A stretch of 64,000 bases of DNA from Aurantimonas manganoxydans SI85-9A1 (GCF_000153465.1 NZ_CH672387.1:2333903-2397902); one strand, 5' to 3'. Counted from the first letter of the stretch, positions 1 to 9,479 are shown. Made by a program: numbers and translations. Notes: generated from the letters alone by a model not told the origin.

Positions 1-1
1 G

Positions 2-1459
2 ATCGAGACGCTGGAAGCGGCCGGCAAGGACGCGCTCGACCTCTCGCCCAATCTGTGGCGCGACATGGTCGGCGCGACGCGCGGCGAAGACGTCGCGATC
101 CTGTGCACCACCTCCGGCACCACGGCCCATCCCAAGCTCGCCATGTGGACCGGCACCGCCTTCATCGGCCATGCGGCAAGCTATCTTCGGGCCGATCCGC
201 GCGGGCCCGACGACGAATATGTAGCGGTCCTGCCGCTCTCCTGGGTGATGGAGCAGATGTATTCCGTCGCCTGGAACTTCCTTGCGCGGATGAAGGTGAA
301 CTTCCCCGAGGAAGAGCAGACCACGATGGCCGATCTGCGCGAGATCGGACCGACCTTCGTCCTGTTCTCGCCGCGCGTCTGGGAGACGGTCGCCGCCGAC
401 ATCCGCGCCCGGATCATGGACAGCAAGCGCTGGAAGCGGGCGATCTACGACTGGGGCGTCGCCAAGGGCATGGCCGCGGTCGAGCATGGCGGCCATTCGG
501 GCGCCGCCGACCTTCTCCTGTTCCGGCACCTGCGCGACCGGCTCGGCTTCACCAACCTGAAATCCGCGGCCACCGGCGGCGCCGCCATGGGGCCCGACAC
601 TTTCCGCTTCTTCCAGGCCATGGGCGTGCCGCTGAAGCAGCTCTACGGCCAGACCGAGGCGCTGGGCGCCCATACCATCCACAAGGACGGCGAGGTCGAC
701 AACGAGACGGTGGGCTATCCGATGCCCGGCTGCGCGCTGAAGATCCGCGACCCCGATCCCGAGGGGCTCGGCGAGGTGCTGGTCAAGCATCCCAACATGA
801 TGAGCGGCTACTACCGCAACGAGGCTGAGTCCGCGGCCAGCCTCGATGCCGAGGGCTGGTTCCAGACCGGCGACGCCGGCTACCTCACCGACAAGCGCCA
901 TCTCGTCGTCATCGACCGGATCAAGGATCTGGCGACCACCGCCAAGGGCGTGCGCTTCTCGCCGCAATTCATCGAGAACAAGCTGAAATTCTCGACCTAT
1001 GTCGCCGAGGCGGTGATCCTCGGCAACCGGCGGGACTACCTGACCGCGATGATCTGCATCCGCTTTCCGATCATCTCGAAATGGGCGGAGGAGCGGCGGA
1101 TCTCCTTCACCACCTATTCCGACCTCGCCGCCCGGCGCGAGGTCTACGACCTCTTGCGCGCCGAGGTGGAGCGGGTCAACGCGACGCTGCCCGCCCAGCA
1201 ACGGATCGCCCGGTTCCTGCTGCTCTACAAGGAGCTCGACGCCGACGACGGCGAGTTGACCCGCACCAAGAAGGTCCGGCGCAGCGTGATTGCCGAGAAA
1301 TACGAGGACATCATCGCCCGCCTCTATTCCGACGCCGACCACGTCGACGTCGACACGGTGATCCACTTCCAGGACGGCTCGAAGCAGCGCATCGTCACGA
1401 CGCTGCCGATCGAGACGCTGGTACCGGATGCGGGCCACAGGCAGGAGGCAGCCGAATGA
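2..1459 (+). CDS. AMP-binding acyl-CoA synthetase, 5' end cut by window
   Basis: Adenylate-forming enzyme expected to activate a carboxylic acid to its CoA thioester through an acyl-AMP. The frame is open from base 2, so the N-terminus lies outside the window and 485 residues are visible. Motifs in order are the phosphate-binding loop TTSGTTAHPK (visible residues about 36-45), YGQTEA (about 215-220), the TGDAGYL adenylate motif, the hinge DRIKDLATTAKG, and a late lysine-rich TRTKK that may carry the adenylation lysine. The long form resembles the ACSL (long-chain) subfamily, but the substrate cannot be read. Its stop overlaps the livH start, so it is translationally coupled to a Liv-type ABC transporter, which suggests that the imported acid is the substrate. 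Confidence 0.9.
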   Translation: METLEAAGKDALDLSPNLWRDMVGATRGEDVAILCTTSGTTAHPKLAMWTGTAFIGHAASYLRADPRGPDDEYVAVLPLSWVMEQMYSVAWNFLARMKVNFPEEEQTTMADLREIGPTFVLFSPRVWETVAADIRARIMDSKRWKRAIYDWGVAKGMAAVEHGGHSGAADLLLFRHLRDRLGFTNLKSAATGGAAMGPDTFRFFQAMGVPLKQLYGQTEALGAHTIHKDGEVDNETVGYPMPGCALKIRDPDPEGLGEVLVKHPNMMSGYYRNEAESAASLDAEGWFQTGDAGYLTDKRHLVVIDRIKDLATTAKGVRFSPQFIENKLKFSTYVAEAVILGNRRDYLTAMICIRFPIISKWAEERRISFTTYSDLAARREVYDLLRAEVERVNATLPAQQRIARFLLLYKELDADDGELTRTKKVRRSVIAEKYEDIIARLYSDADHVDVDTVIHFQDGSKQRIVTTLPIETLVPDAGHRQEAAE

Positions 1460-2349
1460 ACACCGAACTCCTTCTCCAGCTCGTCATCAACGGCGTCATC
1501 GTCGGCATGCTCTACGGCATCGTCGCGATGTGCTTCGTGCTGATCTACAAGTCGACCCAGGTGGTGAATTTCGCGCAAGGCGAATTCGTGGTGCTGGGCG
1601 CCTGGGTGTGCCTTGCCCTCGTCGTCTCCCTCGGCCTGCCCTTCTGGCTGGCCTTCATCTTCTCCCTCGTCTTCATGACCCTGTTCGGCATCCTGGTGCA
1701 GGTGCTGCTGCTGCGCCCGCTGGTCGGCGAGCCGGTGATCTCGGTCATCATGGCGACGATCGGCCTGTCGATTTTCATGCGGGCGCTGATGAACTGGATC
1801 TTCGGCAACAACGCCGTGCGCTTCCCGCAGGTCTTCGACCGGAGCACCGTTTCCATCGGAGGCCTCAACGTCGAGACCGCCTATCTGATGAGCCTCGTCC
1901 TGTCGCTCATCGTCATGGTGATATTCTTCTGGTTCTTCCGCTATTCGCGCTGGGGCCTGGCCATGCGCGCCACCGCCTACAACCAGCAGGTCGCCCAGTC
2001 GCTCGGCGTCAATGTCGGGCGCGTCTTCGCCATGGCCTGGGCCATCTCGGCGGTGGTCTCGGGGATCGCCGGCGTCGTCATCGGCCTCGTCAGCGCCGTG
2101 TCCAACTCGCTGGCGATCATCGGCATCAAGGTGTTTCCGGCGGTCATCGTCGGCGGCCTCGATTCCATCGTCGGGGCGATCGTCGGCGGCCTGACCATCG
2201 GGCTTCTGGAGAACCTCGCCGAATTCGTCGACGGCCAGTATCTGCAGGTCGGCAACATGTACCAGGTCGCGCCCTTCTACGTGCTGATCGTGATCCTGAT
2301 GATCCGTCCCTACGGGCTGTTCGGCACGCCCGACATCGAGCGCATCTGA
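1456..2349 (+). CDS. livH: Branched-chain amino acid-type ABC transporter permease LivH
   Basis: Inner-membrane permease of the LivH family, 297 residues, starting at an ATG that overlaps the stop of the preceding ligase (ATGA). It shows the family's hydrophobic helices, the N-terminal NGVIVGMLYG segment and the conserved VNFAQGEF loop near residue 37. The cytoplasmic coupling region around GLAMRATAYNQQVAQSLGVN is also present. It pairs with the LivM permease that follows directly. With adjacent CoA ligases, the substrate is more likely an aliphatic or aromatic acid than leucine, but that is inference from context. Confidence 0.95.
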   Translation: MNTELLLQLVINGVIVGMLYGIVAMCFVLIYKSTQVVNFAQGEFVVLGAWVCLALVVSLGLPFWLAFIFSLVFMTLFGILVQVLLLRPLVGEPVISVIMATIGLSIFMRALMNWIFGNNAVRFPQVFDRSTVSIGGLNVETAYLMSLVLSLIVMVIFFWFFRYSRWGLAMRATAYNQQVAQSLGVNVGRVFAMAWAISAVVSGIAGVVIGLVSAVSNSLAIIGIKVFPAVIVGGLDSIVGAIVGGLTIGLLENLAEFVDGQYLQVGNMYQVAPFYVLIVILMIRPYGLFGTPDIERI

Positions 2350-3410
2350 TGGCCCACGTTCCCAATCCGCGCCCGGCGGGCGACTTCCGCACCAGCTACA
2401 AGGCGGACCAGTCGCTGTTCTGCACCCATTTCGAGCAATGGGCGGTGGTCACGCTTGTCGTGCTGGTGGCCCTCATGCCGCTGGTCTTCGGCGGCTATGT
2501 CCTGTCGCAGATGATCCTGATCGGCATCTACGGGATCGCCGCCCTGGGCCTCAACGTCCTCACCGGCATGACCGGGCAGATCTCGCTCGGCCACGGCGCG
2601 TTTTTCGGCTTCGGCGCCTTTGCCTCGGCCTGGATCGCGTCGAAGGGCATCCCGGTGCTCATCGCCATCCCGCTCGCCGGCCTGATGACCACGGCGGTCG
2701 GCATGATCTTCGGCATCCCGGCGGCCAGGCTGAAGGGCCTGTATCTGGCGATCGCCACCCTCGCCTCGCAGTTCATCCTGGAGGATTTCTTCGGCCGGGC
2801 GGCGTGGTTCACGGGCGGGCCCTACGGCTCGCTGGCCGAGACGGCGACCCTGTTCGGCTTTCCGCTGAACACCGACGAGCGCTATTTCTACCTCGTCCTG
2901 TTTTGGGTGGTGATCTGCTTCCTGGCGGTGGCCAACCTCGCCCGCACCCGCGACGGGCGGGCGCTGGTGGCGGTGCGCGACCATTATCTCTCGGCCGAGA
3001 TCATGGGCATCAACCTGACCCGCTACCGGATCATGTCCTTCGGCATCTCCAGCTTCTTCGCCGGCATCGGCGGCGCCCTCTACGGCCATTATCTCGGCTT
3101 CGTCTCCGGCGAGGGCTTCACCATCCTCCTGTCGATCGAGTTCCTGGCGATGATCATCATCGGCGGCCTCGGCTCGGTCTCGGGATCGCTGCTCGGCGCG
3201 GCCTTCATCCTGCTCTTGCCTCAGGTGATGGAAATCTTCGCCAACGGCCTCGCCGACGTGTTCCCCGCCATCGCCCAGGGCACCGCCTACATCAAGCAGA
3301 TGTCGGTGGGCGCGGCGATCATCCTTTTCCTCGTGCTCGAGCCGGAAGGGCTTGTCCATCGCTGGCGGCTGATGCGGGCCAGCTGGAAGCTCTTCCCCTT
3401 CTCGCACTAG
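2349..3410 (+). CDS. livM: Branched-chain amino acid-type ABC transporter permease LivM
   Basis: Second permease of the transporter, 353 residues. The ATG at 2349 shares bases with the livH stop (ATGA overlap), so the longer upstream open frame is only a shadow of livH. Family features include the GIYGIAALGLNVLTGMTGQI segment near residue 60, the following SLGHGAFFGFGA, and the coupling region GRALVAVRDHYLSAEIMGIN. The N-terminal cytoplasmic stretch of about 30 residues is normal for LivM. The heterodimer with LivH should form the membrane channel. Confidence 0.95.
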   Translation: MAHVPNPRPAGDFRTSYKADQSLFCTHFEQWAVVTLVVLVALMPLVFGGYVLSQMILIGIYGIAALGLNVLTGMTGQISLGHGAFFGFGAFASAWIASKGIPVLIAIPLAGLMTTAVGMIFGIPAARLKGLYLAIATLASQFILEDFFGRAAWFTGGPYGSLAETATLFGFPLNTDERYFYLVLFWVVICFLAVANLARTRDGRALVAVRDHYLSAEIMGINLTRYRIMSFGISSFFAGIGGALYGHYLGFVSGEGFTILLSIEFLAMIIIGGLGSVSGSLLGAAFILLLPQVMEIFANGLADVFPAIAQGTAYIKQMSVGAAIILFLVLEPEGLVHRWRLMRASWKLFPFSH

Positions 3411-3518
3411 CCATCTTGCCCCGAACCCGGCGTCAGACCGGACGGGGCACCCCGGGTCCGGCGGGCTTCGCGGCACCGCCGCCTTCGGATCGAACCAGTC
3501 CGCGAACGGGAGGAAGAC

Positions 3519-4751
3519 ATGACCAAACTGAAGATCCTGGCTGGCGCGGCGCTCGCCGCCGGCACCATGCTCGGCACCGCGCACGCGCAGGACAGCGTGC
3601 TCGTCGGCCATCTCGCCGACTATACCGGCCCCACATCCTTCGTCGGCAAGCAATACGCGCCGGGCGTCGCCGACGCCTTCAAGCAGATCAACGCCGATGG
3701 CGGCATCGACGGCACGTTGGTCGAGCTCGACACGGTCGACTACGCCTACAAGGTCCCCGAGGCGATCTCGCTCTACAAGCGCTGGATCGGCAACGGCATG
3801 GTCGCGCTGCAGGGTTGGGGAACCGCCGACACCGAGGCGCTGATCACCTTCATCACCCGTGACGAGATCCCCAACATCTCCGGCTCCTATTCGGCGCATC
3901 TGACCGATCCGCAGGGCAAGAACCCCAACACCAAGCTGCCGGCACCGTTCAACTTCTTCTACGGGCCGTCCTATTCCGACGCCTGCCGGGCGCTGGTGCA
4001 GTGGGCCTCAGAGGACGCCAAGGCGAAGGGTATCGATAACCCGACCTTCGTCCATACCGGCGACAACCATCCCTATCCGAACGCCCCCAAGGAGGCCTGC
4101 GCCGCCTATGCCGAGGAGCTAGGCATGACCGTCGCGCCGCCGGTGGTGGTGCCGCTGGCGCCGGGCGACTTCAAGGCCCAGTGCCTGACCATCAAGGATA
4201 CCGGCGCCCAGTACGTCTACATGGGCAATCTCGGCGGCTCGGTCGTGTCGCTGATCAAGTCCTGCAACACGGTCGGCGTCGAGGCGACCTACATGGGCAA
4301 CCCCTGGGCGGGCGACTATCAGACGGTGGAAGCGGCCGAGGCGCAGAACCTGATCTTCCCGACCTCGACGCCGTTCTACGGTGCCGACGTCCCGGGCATG
4401 ACGCTGGTCAAGACCATCCTCGAGAACGGCGGTGGGCAGGTCGGCGACCGGCCGACCCATCATTATCTGCGCGGCGTCTGCGCGGCCTACTACATGAAGG
4501 AGGCCATGGAGTGGGCAAAGGCCAATGGCGGCATCACCGGCAAGGGCATCCGTGACGGCATGTACCAGAAGAGCGAATGGGTGCCCGAGGGGCTGGAAGG
4601 CGTGTGCCTGCCCTCGACCTGGACGCCCGAGGATCATCGCGGCCTGATGACCGTGGCGATCAATTCCGGCTCGATGACCGACGGCAAGGCGGAGATCAAG
4701 GAGATCGCCGAGATCCACCTGCCGCGCCGCGACGACTGGCTCGGCCAGTAA
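3519..4751 (+). CDS. Periplasmic substrate-binding protein of the Liv-type transporter
   Basis: Type I periplasmic binding protein (Peripla_BP_6 / LivK-like), 410 residues, preceded by a strong ribosome site (GGGAGGAAG) seven bases before the ATG. A Sec signal peptide of about 23 residues ends at AHAQD. The mature protein opens with VLVGHLADYTGP, typical of Liv-family ligand binders. It determines the specificity of the transporter. Its length and divergence from classical LivJ/LivK fit the large group that binds acids, amides or aromatics, and the ligand is not assignable from sequence. It lies in the operon between livM and livF. Confidence 0.92.
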   Translation: MTKLKILAGAALAAGTMLGTAHAQDSVLVGHLADYTGPTSFVGKQYAPGVADAFKQINADGGIDGTLVELDTVDYAYKVPEAISLYKRWIGNGMVALQGWGTADTEALITFITRDEIPNISGSYSAHLTDPQGKNPNTKLPAPFNFFYGPSYSDACRALVQWASEDAKAKGIDNPTFVHTGDNHPYPNAPKEACAAYAEELGMTVAPPVVVPLAPGDFKAQCLTIKDTGAQYVYMGNLGGSVVSLIKSCNTVGVEATYMGNPWAGDYQTVEAAEAQNLIFPTSTPFYGADVPGMTLVKTILENGGGQVGDRPTHHYLRGVCAAYYMKEAMEWAKANGGITGKGIRDGMYQKSEWVPEGLEGVCLPSTWTPEDHRGLMTVAINSGSMTDGKAEIKEIAEIHLPRRDDWLGQ

Positions 4752-4824
4752 GCCCGACCGCATCGGCCGGGGCGTTCCGCGTCCCGGCCGGCCGCATCCA
4801 GGGAAATGAAAAGGGTCGCCCCCC

Positions 4825-5658
4825 ATGACCGTCGCAGAGCCGCTCTCCGCTCCCCAGCCCGCAACGGCGCCAGCCGAGGACATTCTCTCCCTCAACAATG
4901 TCGAGGTGATCTTCAACGACGTCATCCTCGTCCTGCGCGGCATGTCGATGGCTGCCAGGCGCGGGCAGATCACCGCGCTGCTCGGCGCCAACGGCGCCGG
5001 CAAGTCGACGACGCTGAAGGCCATCGCCGGCCTGCTGCACACCGAGGACGGCGCCATCACCCGCGGCTCGGTGTCCTATGAGGGCGAGGACATCACCCGC
5101 ATGTCGCCGGACCAGAAGGTCTGCAACGGCATCTTCCTGGTCATGGAAGGCCGCGGCATCGTCCAGGACATGACGATCACCGAGAACCTCCGGCTCGGCG
5201 CCTTCACGCGTCCGAAAGCCAACATCCGCGAGGAGATCGAACAGGTCTACGAGTTCTTCCCACGGCTGCGCGAGCGCAGCGGCCTCGCCGGCTATCTGTC
5301 CGGCGGCGAGCAGCAGATGCTGGCAATCGGCCGGGCGCTGATGGCCAAGCCGAAACTGATCCTGATGGACGAGCCGTCCATGGGCCTGTCGCCGCTGCTG
5401 GTGAAGGAGGTGTTCGGCATCATCCGGCGGCTGAACCGCGAGCTCGGCATCTCGATCCTGCTGGTCGAGCAGAACGCCAACATGGCGCTGAAGGCGGCGG
5501 ACTACGGCTACATCATGGAGAACGGCAAGATCGTCCTCGACGGCACCGGCGCCGAGCTCGCCGACAACGAGGACGTCAAGGAATTCTACCTCGGCGGCGG
5601 CGAGCGGCGCTCGTTCAAGAACGTCAAGAGCTTCCGCAGGCGCAAGAGATGGCTGTGA
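4825..5658 (+). CDS. livF: Liv-type ABC transporter ATP-binding protein LivF
   Basis: ABC ATPase of 277 residues. Walker A (GANGAGKST) lies near residue 54, followed by the Q-loop region, the signature LSGGEQQ, Walker B LILMDEPSMGLSP and the switch region LLVEQN typical of LivF. The N-terminus is about 20 residues longer than Escherichia coli LivF, and a basic tail (KSFRRRKRWL) follows the core. Only this ATPase is present in the operon within the window; the LivG partner should lie upstream of base 1 or elsewhere, because these transporters normally use a LivG/LivF pair. Confidence 0.93.
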   Translation: MTVAEPLSAPQPATAPAEDILSLNNVEVIFNDVILVLRGMSMAARRGQITALLGANGAGKSTTLKAIAGLLHTEDGAITRGSVSYEGEDITRMSPDQKVCNGIFLVMEGRGIVQDMTITENLRLGAFTRPKANIREEIEQVYEFFPRLRERSGLAGYLSGGEQQMLAIGRALMAKPKLILMDEPSMGLSPLLVKEVFGIIRRLNRELGISILLVEQNANMALKAADYGYIMENGKIVLDGTGAELADNEDVKEFYLGGGERRSFKNVKSFRRRKRWL

Positions 5659-5713
5659 CGGCGCCGCGCGCCCTGCCCCCGACCTGCACAGAACGATCCC
5701 GGAAGGCTCCGGC

Positions 5714-6952
5714 ATGAGCGACCATTTCGACGACCGCGAAACCCGCGATCCCGCCGCCCGCGAGGCCCACCTGTTCGAGCGGCTGCGCGTGCAGTTGCGG
5801 CATGCGATCGACACCTCGCCGCATTACGCCGGCAGCCTCGCAGGCATCGATCCCGACGCCATCAGCGACCGGGCGACGCTTGCGGCCCTGCCGGTCCTCT
5901 ACAAGTCCGACCTGATCGAGATGCAGGAGGCCCGTCCGCCCTTCGGGGGGCTGACGCCACGCGGCGCCGGTGGTTTTCGCCGGCTGTTCCTGTCGCCCGG
6001 CCCGATCGTCGAGCCGGAGGCCGAGCACGAGCACTGGCGCATGGCCCGGGCGCTTTATGCCGCCGGCTTTCGCCGCGGCGACATCGTCGCAAACTGCTTC
6101 GCCTACCATCTGACGCCGGCGGGCTTCATGTTCGACCACGCCGCCGCCGCGATCGGCTGCGCGGTGTTTCCGGGCGGCGTCGGCAATACCGAGACGCAGG
6201 TTGAGGCCTTCGCGAAGCTCGGCGTCGGCGGCTATGTCGGCACGCCGGACTTCCTGAGGATCATCCTGGAAAAGGCCGATGCGGCCGGCGTGGCGCTGGG
6301 CTCGGTGACCAGGGCGCTGGTCAGCGGCGGGCCGCTGTTCCCCAATCTTCGGCAATGGTACGCCGAGCGCGGCATCGCGGTGCGCCAGTGCTACGGCACC
6401 GCCGAGCTCGGCCTGATCGCCTATGAGGCGGCCGGTCCCGGCGACGGCATGGTGATCGACGAGGATGCGCTGGTGGAGATCGTGCGGCCGGGCACCGGCG
6501 ATCCGGTCCCCAACGGCGAGGTCGGCGAGGTCGTGGTGACCACCTTCAACGCCGCCTACCCGCTCATCCGCTTCTCCACCGGCGACCTGTCGGCGGTGAT
6601 GACCGGGCAAAGCCCGTGCGGGCGGACCAACCGCCGGCTGAAGGGCTGGATGGGCCGGGCCGACCAGACCACCAAGGTGCGCGGCATGTTCGTGCACCCG
6701 CGCCAGGTCGCCAACATCGTCCGGCGCTTCCCACAGATCGCTCGGGCGCGGCTGGAGGTCGGCGAGGATGGCGGTCGCGATACGCTGCTGCTGCATATCG
6801 AGAGCAGCGAGCGCGGCGAGGCCTTCGCCGAAACCGTGGCCGAGGCCGTCCGCGCCGAATGCCGGGTGCGCGGTGAAGTCGCCTTTGCCGAGGCCGGCGC
6901 CCTGCCCAACGACGGCAAGGTCATCGACGACAAGCGCGCCCTCGGCGTCTGA
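5714..6952 (+). CDS. Phenylacetate-CoA ligase-like adenylate-forming protein
   Basis: PaaK-family protein of 412 residues, with a purine-rich ribosome site (GGAAGG) before the ATG. Recognisable elements are the N-terminal arrangement with DTSPHYAG, the CYGTAELGLIAYE adenylate-binding motif (about residue 226), FSTGDLS, and the C-terminal hinge region GRADQTTKVRGMFVHP. The usual glycine/threonine-rich phosphate loop is replaced by LFLSPGPIVEPE near residue 93, a variant I recall from PaaK-like proteins in Liv clusters. It is the last gene of the plus-strand operon and probably ligates the imported acid or a downstream metabolite to CoA; activity is inferred. Confidence 0.85.
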   Translation: MSDHFDDRETRDPAAREAHLFERLRVQLRHAIDTSPHYAGSLAGIDPDAISDRATLAALPVLYKSDLIEMQEARPPFGGLTPRGAGGFRRLFLSPGPIVEPEAEHEHWRMARALYAAGFRRGDIVANCFAYHLTPAGFMFDHAAAAIGCAVFPGGVGNTETQVEAFAKLGVGGYVGTPDFLRIILEKADAAGVALGSVTRALVSGGPLFPNLRQWYAERGIAVRQCYGTAELGLIAYEAAGPGDGMVIDEDALVEIVRPGTGDPVPNGEVGEVVVTTFNAAYPLIRFSTGDLSAVMTGQSPCGRTNRRLKGWMGRADQTTKVRGMFVHPRQVANIVRRFPQIARARLEVGEDGGRDTLLLHIESSERGEAFAETVAEAVRAECRVRGEVAFAEAGALPNDGKVIDDKRALGV

Positions 6953-6976
6953 GCCGGGGACGTCGTCTGGAAAAGC

Positions 6977-7624
6977 CTACCGGCCCGCGGGAAACGCCGC
7001 GTCATAGGCGGCGATTGCCTTGTCGGCGCGCGCGCGCACCGTCGCCGCGTCGTCGCCCGGCTTGTAGAGCGACGAGCCGAGCCCGAAATGTCGGACGCCG
7101 ATGGCGCCATAGGCGGTAAAGTCCGCTTCCGAGACGCCGCCGACAGCACCCACCGCGAGGTCCTTGGGCAGCACGGCGCTGATCGCCTTGATGCCGTTCG
7201 GCCCAAGCACATTCGCCGGGAAGAATTTCAGCGCCGAAGCGCCCGCCGCCGCCGCTGCCAAGGCCTCGGTCGGGGTGAAGACGCCGGGCATGGTCACCAT
7301 GCCGTGGACCGCCGCGCGATGCAGCACCGCGGGGTCGACATTCGGGCTGACCAGCAGACGGCCGCCGGCCGCATGCAGCCGGTCGGTGTCGTCCGGCGTC
7401 AGCACGGTGCCGGCGCCGATGAGCACGCCGTCCGGCGCCATGCGGGCCGCGGCGGCGATCGATGTGAAGGCGTCCGGCGAGTTCAGCGGAATCTCGATGG
7501 CCTCGAAGCCGGCCTCCAGCAGCGCGCCGACGACCGGTTCGCAATCGTCCGGCGTCAGGCCGCGCAGGATCGCGACGAGGTCGCGCTTCAGCTTCGGCCA
7601 TGGGGCGGAGCGAAGGTCGGTCAT
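6977..7624 (-). CDS. dgoA: 2-dehydro-3-deoxy-6-phosphogalactonate aldolase
   Basis: Class I KDPG/KDPGal-family aldolase, 215 residues, which splits 2-keto-3-deoxy-6-phosphogalactonate into pyruvate and glyceraldehyde-3-phosphate. The Schiff-base lysine is in ALKFFPAN (Lys133) and the catalytic glutamate in EAIEIPLN (Glu44). The ATG overlaps the stop of dgoK by four bases, which fixes the start and shows translational coupling. It is the last gene of the gguAB-gal-dgoKA string and ends 24 bases from the convergent PaaK-like gene. The DgoA (galactose) assignment rather than Eda rests mainly on the adjacent dgoK. Confidence 0.92.
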   Translation of the reverse strand: MTDLRSAPWPKLKRDLVAILRGLTPDDCEPVVGALLEAGFEAIEIPLNSPDAFTSIAAAARMAPDGVLIGAGTVLTPDDTDRLHAAGGRLLVSPNVDPAVLHRAAVHGMVTMPGVFTPTEALAAAAAGASALKFFPANVLGPNGIKAISAVLPKDLAVGAVGGVSEADFTAYGAIGVRHFGLGSSLYKPGDDAATVRARADKAIAAYDAAFPAGR

Positions 7625-8532
7625 GCAAGAATCTCCCTGGCGGCGGCGAAGAGGCCGCGGCGCACCGCCGCGTCCGCATCGGCGGCCACGGCTTCGATGC
7701 CCGCCAGTTCGCATGCCACCGTATAGATGTCGAGAAGCTGTCCCGAGGCGACCAGTGTGACCGCCGGCGTCACGCCGAAGCGGCTGCGGGCGCCGGCGAA
7801 TTCGAGGCCGAGAACGAGGCCTGAAAGTTGCGATCCGCCGTCGCCGCCCGCACCGACATCCAGGAGCCCGCCGGCGCGGATCGCGAACATGCGGTTGGTC
7901 GCTTCGGCGGGCGAGCCCAGCCCGGCGCGGAAGCCGTCGGCAAAACCGGCCCGATCGAAGGGCGCGGCAGGATCGGCCACCGAATGGCGCAGGATCGTGT
8001 GCTTGGCCACCGCGGCGAAGAGGTCGCCGGTGATGAAGGTGGCAAAGCCGGCGATGCGGCCCGCCTCCAGCGCGACCCATTTCGAATGCGTGCCCGGCAT
8101 GCAGACGAGGTCGCGGCCATTGCCGCCGGGCCGCTCCGGCAGGCCGAGGATCTGGGTTTCCTCGCCGCGCATGACGTCCGGCGTCGATGCGTTGCGCTGC
8201 GCGACGCCCGGCAGGATGTACACCGGTCGCTCAAGGCCCGGCACGCGGCAGGCGCTGGCGGCGATGGAGGCGGCGGTCGCCGGGGTCTCGACATAGGGCG
8301 CCTCGACCCAGCCCTGGCGCGCACCGACCATGCCGCAGGCGATGACCGGCAGATCGGCGGCTGCGCCGACGGCCGACAGGTGCGCGTCGAGAATGGCGGC
8401 AAAGCCCTCCGGCCCGGCGGCGAGCATGCCCTCGTCGCTGCGGCGTTCGGCAAGGATCTCGCCGGCGGCGTCCAGCAGCCAGAGACGGAAGCTGGTGGTG
8501 CCCCAGTCGACGGCCGCGCAATAGGCGTTCAT
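7621..8532 (-). CDS. dgoK: 2-dehydro-3-deoxygalactonokinase
   Basis: DgoK-family sugar-acid kinase, 303 residues, phosphorylating 2-keto-3-deoxygalactonate at C6 with ATP in the De Ley-Doudoroff pathway. The ASKHA-type N-terminus VDWGTTSFRLWLLD contains the phosphate-1 motif. The family segments CGMVGARQGWVEAPYV, RGEETQILG and MPGTHSKWV follow. It overlaps the preceding dehydrogenase and the following aldolase by four bases each, forming a tight operon. The galactonate dehydratase that should supply its substrate is not in this window. Confidence 0.93.
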   Translation of the reverse strand: MNAYCAAVDWGTTSFRLWLLDAAGEILAERRSDEGMLAAGPEGFAAILDAHLSAVGAAADLPVIACGMVGARQGWVEAPYVETPATAASIAASACRVPGLERPVYILPGVAQRNASTPDVMRGEETQILGLPERPGGNGRDLVCMPGTHSKWVALEAGRIAGFATFITGDLFAAVAKHTILRHSVADPAAPFDRAGFADGFRAGLGSPAEATNRMFAIRAGGLLDVGAGGDGGSQLSGLVLGLEFAGARSRFGVTPAVTLVASGQLLDIYTVACELAGIEAVAADADAAVRRGLFAAAREILA

Positions 8533-9479
8533 GCAGTGTCCCGGTTCGGTTGGTCGTGGAACGGCTCGACCGTCACATGACGGCCCAGCATGAACGCGTC
8601 GGCGACATGGCGGAGCGGTGCGAGATCCACGTCGGACCCGCCGCTCGCCACCAGTTCGGCGAAGCGTGCATAGATGCCGTCATATTCGGCTTCGGCCTGA
8701 TCGACCACCGATTCCCCGTCGATCCACAGGCGCGCGCCGCCCGACGACAGGAGAAGATCGCCGGCATCGGTGCCGACATGGATGTCCCAGGTCTGCGGCC
8801 CGGTCTGGCGCCAGTCGAATTCGGCAGTCATCACCGCACCGGACACGCCGGCAAACTGCAGCGAGGCGGCGATCGGCGCCGCGCGGTTCTCCGGGATGGA
8901 CAGTTCGCCGCCAGTCAGGAACACCGGCTCGGGCAGGATGTCCGTGACGATCGACAGCGCATTGATGCCCGGATCGAAGACGCCAAGCCCGCCCGGCTCC
9001 CAGATCCAGGCCTGGCCCGGATGCCAGTGGCGGACATCCTCCTTCCACTCCACCCGTACCGATCGCACCTGCCGTCCGGCAAGCCATTTGCGCGCCGGGG
9101 CGACGCCGGGGGCAAAGCGCGAATGCCAGGTGGCGAACAGGCTGACGCCTTGCGTCTCCGCCAGATCGGCCAGATGCGCAACCTCCGACAGCGTCGCGCC
9201 GGGCGGCTTTTCCAGCAGCACGTGCTTGCCCCGGCGCAGCGCGTCGGCCGCCATGCCATGACGCACCTGGGGCGGCACGCAGAGGGCGACTGCATCGATC
9301 TGCGGCATGGCGTCGAGCATTTCGGCGGGCGTCGCGAAGCGCGCGACCCCGTCGACGGACGCGCTGCGGCTCGCCGTCGCGACGAGCTCGAAGGCCAGGT
9401 TGCGGCCGATCGAGGGGATATGCTGGTCGCGGGCGATCTTGCCGACGCCGACGAGGCCGAGCCGGATCGGCGCGGTCAT
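8529..9479 (-). CDS. D-galactose/L-arabinose 1-dehydrogenase (Gfo/Idh/MocA family)
   Basis: NAD(P)-dependent dehydrogenase of 316 residues that should oxidise the sugar C1 to the lactone. The N-terminal Rossmann motif is GLVGVGKIARDQHIPS. The Gfo/Idh catalytic-lysine motif LLEKPPGAT lies near residue 90, and the conserved GVFDPGINALSI segment near residue 170 contributes to the sugar site. Homologues characterised as galactose dehydrogenase (Gal) and as Azospirillum L-arabinose 1-dehydrogenase are close relatives, so both substrates are plausible. Its position between gguB and dgoK supports galactose. No lactonase gene accompanies it here. Confidence 0.85.
   Translation of the reverse strand: MTAPIRLGLVGVGKIARDQHIPSIGRNLAFELVATASRSASVDGVARFATPAEMLDAMPQIDAVALCVPPQVRHGMAADALRRGKHVLLEKPPGATLSEVAHLADLAETQGVSLFATWHSRFAPGVAPARKWLAGRQVRSVRVEWKEDVRHWHPGQAWIWEPGGLGVFDPGINALSIVTDILPEPVFLTGGELSIPENRAAPIAASLQFAGVSGAVMTAEFDWRQTGPQTWDIHVGTDAGDLLLSSGGARLWIDGESVVDQAEAEYDGIYARFAELVASGGSDVDLAPLRHVADAFMLGRHVTVEPFHDQPNRDTA

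Noticed and set aside
2310-3899. 529-codon minus-strand frame across livM and the binding-protein gene
   Set aside because: It spans two genes in antisense, with no recognisable domain or ribosome site.
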